DNA of 64,000 bases. Origin: Betaproteobacteria bacterium (lineage in GTDB: Bacteria; Pseudomonadota; Gammaproteobacteria; Burkholderiales; Rhodocyclaceae). Shown here piece after piece: positions 36,001-42,362 of the stretch. Made by a program: the position numbers and the translations under genes. The notes under the pieces were generated by a model. The model had not been told where the DNA came from, did not search any database, and saw only the letters and a list, made by a program, of their open reading frames with translations. Every line of letters begins with the position of its first letter. Position 1 is the first letter of the stretch. Location of the stretch: contig WQYQ01000007.1 of assembly GCA_009781175.1 (NCBI GenBank), forward strand, positions 1-64,000, in the 5' to 3' direction.

Positions 36001-37565
36001 TGCGCGAGCGGATTCTTTTTGCTGGAAGCGTAACGCCCGAAGAACTGGAAACCATCTCGCCGGACGATGATGGCAAAACCCGCTGGAATCGCTATCAACG
36101 TGTTCGGGTTCGCACACCACAAGGACGATTAGTCGACTTTCTGCGCGGCAAGTGGGGACTGGCTCGTCTCAAAGACAGAGAGAAAAGCGACCTTCACCAT
36201 GCGCTGGACGCTTGCATCATTGCAGCCTGTTCTCCAGCAGTTATCCAACGGGTCAATAACTACTTTGCCGAAGAGGAAAAAGAGCCAGGGCGACACAGTT
36301 TCAAACGCAACTCTGATGGCACTTATACGCACCGCACTACAAAAAAGACTTTCAGCGAGGAAGAAGCGCGAGCGCAAGGGCTTTATCTGCCTGCTCCGTG
36401 GGACCGCTTTCATCGTGATGTGCGGAATGCGTTAGGGAAAGTTTTTATCTCGCGCCGTCCAAAACGGAAATCTGCTGGCGAGGTCCATGACGCCAACCCT
36501 AAAGGCATTCGCTACTTACCCGTCCCCCTCGTCGAACTGACAGAAGAAATGCTGACGGATGAATGCCTACGAGAAGTCGCGGGACGACGGCGAGAAAACT
36601 ACGAAGCGCTGCGCATGGCATTACAAGCTACCAATGGCGATGCACAAATGGCGTTTGCTGACGGTTATGAAATCCAGGGAAAGCACGGCAAACTAAAACG
36701 CATTTACGGCATCGCCATGCCGCTGTGGAGTCTGCCTGACGACTACCTCAAGCAACAAAACAAGGCTCTGACGAAAGAGAATGCGAGGAGGCGCAAGGAA
36801 GAAGATGCGAAACCTCTCAGCGAAAATCTGTCAAAAACCGCTCGCAAGACTGTTCCACTGACCAGCCTTACGCAAAAAATGCTTACAGAAGCAGAATTGG
36901 GCAGCACTTTCTATCATCGCAACAGAGAACTGATCGAAGCATTGAAAGCGCAATTGGGTGACAAAAAAGCAAAAGTCGCGTTTGCTCAACCTTTTCAACC
37001 GCTGCCCGGCAAGAAAGGAAAGAAACGGCCGGTTATCCGCTCCATACGCCTTCCCGACTCGCACGGCAGCGGAATTCTGGTGCGTGGCGGCATTGCGGGC
37101 ATGGGCGACAGCATCTGTACTGAGGTTTACTGGACGGGGTCAAGCTATTTCTTTCGCCCTCGCTACCAGGCGGACAAGGAAGCCACCTTTGGGGTAGAAG
37201 ACTCACCTAAGGGCGCAAGCCACCTATTCAACCTGCGGATTGATGAGCCGATAGAGGTAGTCTTGGAAGATGGCGAGATCATCCCAGACAACAACCTTCC
37301 CGGCTATTTTGTTGGCTATGAAGGAGATGGACGCATCACCATACGCACTCACGATCGACCGGGCAAAGGTCGTCGTAAAAAAGAAAAAGCACCCGATGAG
37401 TCCGAAAGCGAGGAAATAGCGGATAAGCCAGATAAGGAAGATACAAAAGACAATTCGCTCTGGCGATTCAGTGTGAGCGGTATCAAGCAATTAAGAAAGT
37501 TCCGAGTGAATGCCCTCGGTAATCGCAAAGAAATTCACGCACATCTAAAACATGGCTTGGCGTAG
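33078..37565 (+). CDS. cas9: Cas9, large type II-C RNA-guided DNA endonuclease
   Basis: A 1495-residue Cas9, clearly Neisseria-like in sequence but about 400 residues longer than NmeCas9 (1082). RuvC-I is FGFDIGIASVGW (D14), then an arginine-rich bridge helix (about 48-75). RuvC-II is YVHVETARDL (E794), HNH is EIDHIWPRSKTFDNSLDNRV (H879), and RuvC-III is HHALDACIIA (H1041, D1044), so both nuclease sites look intact. Extra length comes from a charged insert near 150-180, an enlarged recognition lobe (about 400-620), an apparent duplication (VPLVELTEEML at 1149 and VPLTSLTQKML at 1259), and a lysine/glutamate-rich loop near 1430-1465 in the PAM-interacting domain. AAAGGA precedes ATG 33078. The gene looks more AT-rich than its neighbours, suggesting transfer. 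cas1 overlaps its end by 14 bases. Confidence 0.97.
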   Translation: MSSKPTDPLTFGFDIGIASVGWCVLGESHIVDLGVRCFDSGEDSDGKPHNQTRREKRVARNRLHMRRWRLDQLLRLFCDVGIISRPDPRLLMSPPQIRGEPDTSSPWQLRAQGLKEKLEPIEWARVLYYFVKHRSFEFFRKSEINSTTDKDVEADKAGATDETQGAQGEAATEKDKKKLKAALSGTTTLLEKYRKRTQNPNLTVGALAVWLSKDKYEADAPQPDEEDRKSFRESLRNKGGNYRHSFFRAALRQELQELFAAQAEYGNPCTILDLPADSEYLRYMLDNTKLTPERNIPVGGESRPVGRTFQQAVFDLFDLQHPPLYGDQIREMVGECELIEGEPRAPKNAFSSERATWLEKLNHLRVRRNGKEEPLSQDERKVLVNLPYEHTKVTLKLVRETLMANAGFSASWREASFNVASYQAKPANDGAWILIVQHGEEPVSLAKWADTEKRKKNLKEAKKQLTGGSMTFAVLREQLELADSDRFIYRIKETSIVPREQEPQARIPFSQQGDGILASGQSYRYIQSDGKPKALSKAAWKAVATLSHSTATLADWRTLIAKFKDMEGAWQFEHSATKEDAVEASAESQTLVPLQFEDAQAVEADHKLVELKGWHAMRLALAEKFPDRWASLQVAYKKPINPEGLSAAKHIDDIATILTVSQTDHEVEEKLSALNYVKAEIEALQTIGFSKFRNLSFCALRKILPYLEDRHVYSEACKLAGLSHSEKNHQRDRYLPPLETFVYQRYRHGKLTGHVEKRYKELRNPVVARSFNQARLVFNALVAKHGSPAYVHVETARDLARSKKLRDEIKRQQETNGKRIESIRNDLKNRLGCEPTPTQILKMRFYGEQKGQCLYTGKSLEPFIDSMLTEDSKDVEIDHIWPRSKTFDNSLDNRVLVIAGANQNKRNQIPYEFFINGPGGEQGWREYEKRVLDCKGISAEKQRRLLSKTLEDADEFRARNLVDTRYATRMFANMLRERILFAGSVTPEELETISPDDDGKTRWNRYQRVRVRTPQGRLVDFLRGKWGLARLKDREKSDLHHALDACIIAACSPAVIQRVNNYFAEEEKEPGRHSFKRNSDGTYTHRTTKKTFSEEEARAQGLYLPAPWDRFHRDVRNALGKVFISRRPKRKSAGEVHDANPKGIRYLPVPLVELTEEMLTDECLREVAGRRRENYEALRMALQATNGDAQMAFADGYEIQGKHGKLKRIYGIAMPLWSLPDDYLKQQNKALTKENARRRKEEDAKPLSENLSKTARKTVPLTSLTQKMLTEAELGSTFYHRNRELIEALKAQLGDKKAKVAFAQPFQPLPGKKGKKRPVIRSIRLPDSHGSGILVRGGIAGMGDSICTEVYWTGSSYFFRPRYQADKEATFGVEDSPKGASHLFNLRIDEPIEVVLEDGEIIPDNNLPGYFVGYEGDGRITIRTHDRPGKGRRKKEKAPDESESEEIADKPDKEDTKDNSLWRFSVSGIKQLRKFRVNALGNRKEIHAHLKHGLA

Positions 37566-38457
37566 CGTGATGATCTCCCGCCCGGCGCGTCTGCGGCGGG
37601 AACATTTTTCGCTGGCCATCGACCAGAAAGAAACGGCCTTCGTGCCTTTCGAGGACATCGCCGTAATTGTTCTCAATCATCGGGAAATCACGCTGACTCA
37701 TCCGGTGCTTTCGGCCTGCGCTGAATACGGCATCAGTCTTTTTGCTACCGGCGACAATCACCAACCTGCCGGCGTTTTTCTCCCGTTTCTTTCGCATTCG
37801 CGCACCACTCGTATGATGCGCAAACAGTTGAGCATGACTCGCCCGACAGCCAAACGCACTTGGGCCGACATCGTGCGCCGCAAGATCGAAAATCAGGCTG
37901 CCTGCCTCGCTCTGTGCAACAAAAAAGGCGTGGAAAAACTGGAAGCCTGCGCACGGCGCGTCCGTTCCGGCGACCCGGACAATCTGGAAGGACAGGCCGC
38001 CGCGCTTTATTTTGCGCAGTTGTTCGGCGCGGATTTTTACCGCAACGACGAAGCGCGTTGGACAAACGCTGCGCTCAACTATGGCTATGCCGTCCTGCGG
38101 GGCACCATCGCACGCGGTCTGGTGGCGCATGGCTTGCATCCTACCATCGGGTTGTTTCACGACAGCGAGCAGAACGCATTCAATCTAGCCGACGACCTGA
38201 TCGAACCTTTCCGCCCACTGGTCGACCTGCACGTTGCCAAACGTCCTGCCCTGACGGAAGGCGACCTGATCCCGGAAGACAAACAAGCCCTGATTGCCTT
38301 GCTGAATGTAGACGTCGGCATGGCGCAGGGAAACATGTCAGTACTCTCAGCCATCGAGTATGCCGTCGAGAGCTTGGCGCGCACCTATGAATCCGGCCAT
38401 GCTGAACTTGACCTTCCCCGTCTGATCGGTCTGCAAGCACACAGACTGGAGTATTGA
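37552..38457 (+). CDS. cas1: Cas1, CRISPR spacer-integration endonuclease, type II-C
   Basis: A 301-residue Cas1 beginning MAWRSVMISRPARLRREHFS, the usual type II start, so ATG 37552 inside the end of cas9 is preferred. Metal-binding residues are expected in the GCxxxE/H/D pattern; visible segments are NLEGQAAALYFAQLFGADFY (catalytic E), HGLHPTIGLFHDSEQNAFNL (H) and ADDLIEPFRPLVD (E/D). With Cas2 it integrates new spacers. Translation is probably coupled to cas9. Confidence 0.97.
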   Translation: MAWRSVMISRPARLRREHFSLAIDQKETAFVPFEDIAVIVLNHREITLTHPVLSACAEYGISLFATGDNHQPAGVFLPFLSHSRTTRMMRKQLSMTRPTAKRTWADIVRRKIENQAACLALCNKKGVEKLEACARRVRSGDPDNLEGQAAALYFAQLFGADFYRNDEARWTNAALNYGYAVLRGTIARGLVAHGLHPTIGLFHDSEQNAFNLADDLIEPFRPLVDLHVAKRPALTEGDLIPEDKQALIALLNVDVGMAQGNMSVLSAIEYAVESLARTYESGHAELDLPRLIGLQAHRLEY

Positions 38458-38458
38458 C

Positions 38459-38791
38459 GTGGGCATAGAGACGAGGCGTTATATGCGATTGATCGTCTTT
38501 TTTGACCTGCCCACGATAACTAAAGCCGATAAGCGCGCCTACGTACAATTCCGTCGTTTTCTGCTGAACGACGGGTTCGACATGATCCAATGGTCGGTCT
38601 ACGGACGCATCCTGAATGGCAAGGATGCTGAAATCAAGCATCTTGCCCGCTTGGCGGATAACCTTCCCCCCGCAGGCTCCGTGCGCTGCATGACCGTCAC
38701 GGAGAAGCAATACGCGGGTATCAGGTTACTGGTCGGCATGCCCCTTTTTCAGGAAAAAAGGGTCTCGGCATCCCAGATGCTGCTCTTCTAA
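38459..38791 (+). CDS. cas2: Cas2, CRISPR spacer-integration partner, type II-C
   Basis: A 110-residue Cas2 with the ferredoxin fold: MRLIVFFDLPTITKADKRAY, then FRRFLLNDGFDMIQWSVYGR and SVRCMTVTEKQYAGIRLLVG. The GTG start at 38459 lies one base after the cas1 stop and matches the N-terminal extension common in this group; ATG 38483 is an alternative. It bridges the two Cas1 dimers in the adaptation complex. No cas4 or csn2 is present, which with the Cas9 sequence places the system in II-C. Confidence 0.96.
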   Translation: MGIETRRYMRLIVFFDLPTITKADKRAYVQFRRFLLNDGFDMIQWSVYGRILNGKDAEIKHLARLADNLPPAGSVRCMTVTEKQYAGIRLLVGMPLFQEKRVSASQMLLF

Positions 38792-38810
38792 GCTGCGAAT
38801 TTTTACGAAA

Positions 38811-38843
38811 AAAATCCCGCCAAGCTACGCCTGGCGGGATTTT
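38811..38843. terminator. Bidirectional terminator between cas2 and the array
   Basis: A perfect 12-base stem, AAAATCCCGCCA (38811-38822) with TGGCGGGATTTT (38832-38843), with a 9-base loop. On the plus strand it ends in TTTT and can stop cas transcription; on the minus strand the stem is followed by a run of seven T residues and can stop a pre-crRNA read toward cas2. The stronger T-run on the minus side fits array transcription from the minus strand. Confidence 0.8.
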
Positions 38844-38853
38844 GAGGTAGGAC

Positions 38854-39417
38854 ATTGTAGCCAACCGGGGTGAGAGAGGGAGCTACAACGTCGTGCAGGC
38901 CGGAGATTTGCGCCTCAACATTGTAGCCAACCGGGGTGAGAGAGGGAGCTACAACCACCTGCCAGTACGTGCGCGAGGACGGCGTATTGTAGCCAACCGG
39001 GGTGAGAGAGGGAGCTACAACAAGTCGCAGGCGGCATCGCGCCGCGCGCGTATTGTAGCCAACCGGGGTGAGAGAGGGAGCTACAACGGCCAACCGTGGA
39101 TCGGGCATCGCCTCTCGATTGTAGCCAACCGGGGTGAGAGAGGGAGCTACAACGCTGAAAGTGACCGTGACGATCGATTCGGCATTGTAGCCAACCGGGG
39201 TGAGAGAGGGAGCTACAACGGCACGGCGCACGGGCGGATTTTTCTCGGGATTGTAGCCAACCGGGGTGAGAGAGGGAGCTACAACAAGTTGTCAATGATC
39301 TCCGACCAAGCACCCATTGTAGCCAACCGGGGTGAGAGAGGGAGCTACAACTATGAGTAAGCGTTATCTCTCGCAAGATGTATTGTAGCCAACCGGGGTG
39401 AGAGAGGGAGCTACAAC
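38854..39417 (-). CRISPR. CRISPR array, 9 repeats and 8 spacers, type II-C
   Basis: Nine identical 36-base repeats begin at 38854 and recur every 66 bases (38920, 38986, 39052, 39118, 39184, 39250, 39316, 39382), separated by eight unique 30-base spacers. Plus-strand repeats begin ATTGTAGCCAACCGGGG and end GAGCTACAAC. In the crRNA sense (minus strand) they begin GTTGTAGCTCCCT and end GGCTACAAT, as in Neisseria, so crRNAs are read opposite to cas genes. Each repeat ends in TACAAT, a potential -10 box for internal transcription, but the TGn extension found in Neisseria repeats is absent. All repeats are identical, so no degenerate trailer is seen inside the array. Confidence 0.98.
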
Positions 39418-39431
39418 GAACTCGACTATAG

Positions 39432-40487
39432 TCACGGCGACGGCGGTGCTGGCGGCGTTGCGGCTGATTCTGGGCTGGGCTCAGCCGGTGCCGTTGCGTC
39501 CGCGTCCGGCAGATCAGGCAGTTCCACCCACTCGTGACGCGACTTGAATTGCGCCAGCATGCTGGCCGCCAGGGTGGCGTAGAGCGGGCGGCTGATCATG
39601 CGCGAGATGGCCGCCGCCAGCATCGCCACCGCCATCAGCGAGAACACCAGCGGGCGGCCGTTGATCATCTCCATCACGATCAGAAATGAGGTGATCGGCG
39701 CCTGCGTCACCGCCGCCAGAAAGCCCGTCATGCCAATGGCGATCAGCGCCGTGTTGCCGCCGTCGCCCCATAGCCAGGCAATGTCGTAGCCGATGCCCGC
39801 GCCCGTGGCCAGCGACGGCGCAAAGATGCCGCCGGGCACGCCGCTCCATGCCGTCAGCCAGGTGGTCAAAAATTTCAGCGGGCCGAACGCCAGCGCCGCA
39901 GGCGGCGCTTCGCCACGCAGCAGTTGCGCGGCGGGGGCGATGCCGGAGCCGAAGGTGGAACCCTCCGCCGCCAGCCCGATCAGCGCCACCGCCAACCCCA
40001 TGCCCGCCGCAAAGCGCACCGGCCAGCGATAGCGCCAAGCCGACAACCGGCGCAGCGGCACGGCCCAGCGCGGCGGGCGTCCGCGCACCGCGCCCACGGC
40101 CAGGGTGGCGATCATCAGCCGGGCGAACAGCCCGCCCAACAGGCCGGTGGCCACTGTCACCGTCAGCCCCGGCAGCAGCAAGTGCCAGCCCGGGGGCGCG
40201 ATGGCGATGGCGCCGAAATACGCCTTGTCACCAAAGACTGACACCCCGACCAGCCCGGCCAGCACGATGGCCGCAATCACCACGCCGCTGTAGCGCGCCT
40301 CCATGCGGCGCGAGAGTTCCTCAAACGCGAACACCGCGCCCGCCAGCGCGCCGTAGGCCAGCACGATGGCGCGGTCGAGCCACAGCCGGGCGTCGAACAC
40401 CTCGGTTTTCAACTCGCGGTAAAAATCTGGATCGGCGCGGCCATGGGCGTGCGGCGCGGCGGAACCGGAATCAGAGCTTTGAGTCAT
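39432..40487 (-). CDS. CLC-type chloride channel protein with internal deletion
   Basis: A 351-residue protein related to CLC chloride channels/transporters, which are usually 430-580 residues. The N-terminus is normal (FDARLWLDRAIVLAYGAL), but by residue 50 the sequence jumps to AGAVFAFEELSRRMEARYSG, which normally lies after the GSGIP and GREGP selectivity-filter motifs. Those motifs and about 130 residues are missing in frame. The C-terminal half (TAWSGVPGGIFAPSLATGAG, TGFLAAVTQAPITSFLIVMEM) is intact. Without the filter helices it is unlikely to conduct chloride. Its stop is 14 bases from the last CRISPR repeat, and its transcription would run into the array in crRNA sense. Confidence 0.8.
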   Translation of the reverse strand: MTQSSDSGSAAPHAHGRADPDFYRELKTEVFDARLWLDRAIVLAYGALAGAVFAFEELSRRMEARYSGVVIAAIVLAGLVGVSVFGDKAYFGAIAIAPPGWHLLLPGLTVTVATGLLGGLFARLMIATLAVGAVRGRPPRWAVPLRRLSAWRYRWPVRFAAGMGLAVALIGLAAEGSTFGSGIAPAAQLLRGEAPPAALAFGPLKFLTTWLTAWSGVPGGIFAPSLATGAGIGYDIAWLWGDGGNTALIAIGMTGFLAAVTQAPITSFLIVMEMINGRPLVFSLMAVAMLAAAISRMISRPLYATLAASMLAQFKSRHEWVELPDLPDADATAPAEPSPESAATPPAPPSP

Positions 40488-40564
40488 GGTGACTTTAACG
40501 GCCCGCAGCGCAGATCGTGCACAGCGTGTCTGAATCTTTTTCCCGATCCCTCACACAACACGTC

Positions 40565-40757
40565 ATGGCCTCCGTCAACAAAGCCATCCTCGTCGGCAAT
40601 CCTGGGCGCGACCCCGAAATGCGCTCCTTCCCCAACGGCGACCAGATCGTCAACGTGACGCCGGCCACCACCGACAAGAGGAAGGACAAGCAGAGCAACG
40701 CAACGCGCGAGCACACCCAATGGCAGCGACTGGTGTTCAATGATCGGCCGGCCGAAA
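40565..40757 (+). pseudogene. Single-stranded DNA-binding protein fragment (ssb), cut off at a CRISPR-like repeat
   Basis: The first 64 residues of an SSB: MASVNKAILVGNPGRDPEMR, NGDQIVNVTPATTDKRKD, then EHTQWQRLVFNDRPAE. Real SSBs continue with the rest of the OB fold and an acidic tail (about 150-180 residues). Here homology stops exactly where a solo CRISPR-like repeat begins at 40758, and the frame ends a few codons inside it. Divergent from the CLC gene. Non-functional as an SSB. Confidence 0.8.
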
Positions 40758-40793
40758 ATTGTAGCTAACCGGGGTGAGAGAGGGAGCAAGCCA
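40758..40793 (-). repeat. Degenerate solo CRISPR-like repeat 1
   Basis: This 36-base stretch keeps the first 30 positions of the array repeat with one change (CCAACC to CTAACC); its last six positions (AAGCCA for TACAAC) have diverged. It is in the same orientation as the array, 1340 bases beyond the last true repeat, with no second repeat at spacer distance. It joins the end of the ssb fragment to the end of the MFS gene, whose stop lies 20 bases away. Confidence 0.9.
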
Positions 40794-40813
40794 CGTCAGC
40801 GGCTCAGGCAGCA

Positions 40814-42205
40814 TCATGTCCTTGTCCGCAGCGTGCTGAACACCGCCGCCACGGCTGCGCAGCAGGCGGCCACCGCCAACGCAATCATCTGCCCCTTGCC
40901 GTCATGTGGCGGCCAGGCGCTGAAAATCCCCGCGAGAATCACCGCGCCCAGCGTCTGCCCCGTGAGCCGCGCGGTGCCCAGCATCCCGCTGGCCGCGCCG
41001 CTGCGGTGCGGCGCCGGCGTGGTCACGATGGTATGGTTGTTGGGCGACTGAAACAGCCCGAAGCCCAGGCCACATAGCACCATGCGCCACGCGATATCCG
41101 CATTGCCCGGATGTGCCGGCAAAGCGGCTAGCAGCGCCAACCCAACTGCCAGCAAACTCAGGCCGATGCCACCCAGCAGCCCGTCGGGGTAGCGGCCAAT
41201 CAGCCGTCCCGCCATCGGCGCCATGAAGATGGTGGCGATCGGCCAGGCGGTAATCAGCAGCCCCGCCTCGAACGGCGAGCGCCCGTAAGCGTCGAGCAGC
41301 AGAAACGGCAGTGCGATGAAGGCTAGCGTCTGCGCGCAAAAGGCGCTGATCGACGTGCCCATTGACAGCGCGAACACCGGAATGCGCATCAGGTCTACCG
41401 GAAACAGCGGCAGCGCCAGCGAGAGCTGCCGCCGCAGGTACACCACGCCCACGGCCACGCCGGCCAGCAACAGCGCCCACGCGTCCTGCCCGGCATGGCC
41501 GCGCACGCCGAGCCGATCCACGCCGATGAAAAACAGCGCGAACATCAGCATATTCAGCAGCACGTCCAACGCCGTGAAGCGCGAGCCAGAAACCGGCGCC
41601 GGTTGATTGAACGGCAGCGAGCGCCAGCCCAGCGCCAGCACCAGCGCGCCCAGCGGCACGTTGAGCGCGAACAGCCACGGCCACGAGGCCACCGATAGAA
41701 TCGCCGCCGACACCGACGGGCCGGCCACCGAAGCCGTGGCCACCACCATTGAATTGATCGCCATGCCGCGCCCCAGCAGCGAACGCGGATAAATGCGCCG
41801 CACCAGCGCCGCGTTGACGCTCATCACCCCCGCCGCGCCCAGCCCCTGCAACGCGCGCGCCGCGATCAGTACGCTCAGCGAATGGGCGAACACCGCCAGC
41901 AGCGAAGACGCGGTAAACAGCGTCATCCCTACCAAATAGACGCGTCGGTGGCCGATCAAGTCGCCCACCGAGGCCAGCGGCAGCAGCATGACCAGGGTAG
42001 CGATCTGGTAGGCGTTGACCACCCAGATGGCATGCGCCGCGTCGGAATGCAGTTCGCGCGCGATGCTCGGTAGCGCAAGATTGACAATGGTGCCGTCCAG
42101 CACTGACACCCCGATGCCGAGGATGATGACCAACATCGCGTGCCAGCGTTGCGGCGTCGGCAAGCCGTCGTGTTCGGCAGTGGAGGAGGCGAGGTGTATC
42201 GACAT
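40814..42205 (-). CDS. MFS transporter, EmrB/QacA-type multidrug exporter family
   Basis: A 463-residue inner-membrane transporter of the DHA2 (14-helix) group. It begins HAMLVIILGIGVSVLDGTIV and has motif A after the second helix (GDLIGHRRVYLVGM) and motif C-like GPSVSAAILSVASWPWLFAL. It is somewhat short for 14 helices. ATG 42205 is chosen; the open frame to 42280 runs through the solo repeat 2 and would add its translation (SLPLSPRL) to the protein. The gene is neatly enclosed by the two solo repeats. Substrate unknown. Confidence 0.88.
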   Translation of the reverse strand: MSIHLASSTAEHDGLPTPQRWHAMLVIILGIGVSVLDGTIVNLALPSIARELHSDAAHAIWVVNAYQIATLVMLLPLASVGDLIGHRRVYLVGMTLFTASSLLAVFAHSLSVLIAARALQGLGAAGVMSVNAALVRRIYPRSLLGRGMAINSMVVATASVAGPSVSAAILSVASWPWLFALNVPLGALVLALGWRSLPFNQPAPVSGSRFTALDVLLNMLMFALFFIGVDRLGVRGHAGQDAWALLLAGVAVGVVYLRRQLSLALPLFPVDLMRIPVFALSMGTSISAFCAQTLAFIALPFLLLDAYGRSPFEAGLLITAWPIATIFMAPMAGRLIGRYPDGLLGGIGLSLLAVGLALLAALPAHPGNADIAWRMVLCGLGFGLFQSPNNHTIVTTPAPHRSGAASGMLGTARLTGQTLGAVILAGIFSAWPPHDGKGQMIALAVAACCAAVAAVFSTLRTRT

Positions 42206-42245
42206 CGTTTCAGCCCGCCAGATTTGCGGGAATGCGTCTGTTCTT

Positions 42246-42281
42246 ATTGTAACTAACCGGGGTGAAAGAGGGAGCGACAAG
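42246..42281 (-). repeat. Degenerate solo CRISPR-like repeat 2
   Basis: A 36-base copy of the array repeat with five differences, in the same orientation as the array. It lies 40 bases upstream of the MFS start codon on the coding strand. In crRNA sense it still ends in TACAAT (42251-42246), which could act as a -10 box for the MFS gene. It has no neighbouring repeat at spacer distance. Confidence 0.85.
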
Positions 42282-42282
42282 C

Positions 42283-42312
42283 ACGGCGCTCAGCTAACCA
42301 GTTGAGCGCCGT
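42283..42312. terminator. Perfect inverted repeat between binding-protein gene and solo repeat 2
   Basis: ACGGCGCTCA (42283-42292) pairs with TGAGCGCCGT (42303-42312), a 10-base perfect stem with a 10-base loop. It lies 50 bases after the XylF-like stop and may end that transcript; no T-run follows. Confidence 0.5.
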
Positions 42313-42362
42313 GAAATGGACCAGCGTGGAACCCGCGAATAGCTCCGATATTCGAACGCAGC

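Noticed and set aside
33078..38791. Assigning the CRISPR locus to type II-B because Cas9 is so large
   Set aside because: There is no cas4, and the Cas9 motifs, repeat and tracrRNA are all Neisseria-like II-C.
38893..39360. Long open frame through the CRISPR array encoding a repetitive protein
   Set aside because: The 66-base period is a multiple of three, so repeats stay in frame; the peptide is only translated repeat and spacer, with no start signal or homology.
38803..39376. Minus-strand frames through the array with repeated SLTPVGYN or SSLSHPGWLQ units
   Set aside because: Same artefact of array periodicity on the other strand.
42206..42280. Extending the MFS protein N-terminus through the solo repeat
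   Set aside because: The added residues are translated repeat sequence, and ATG 42205 gives a normal family start; the extension is probably untranslated.
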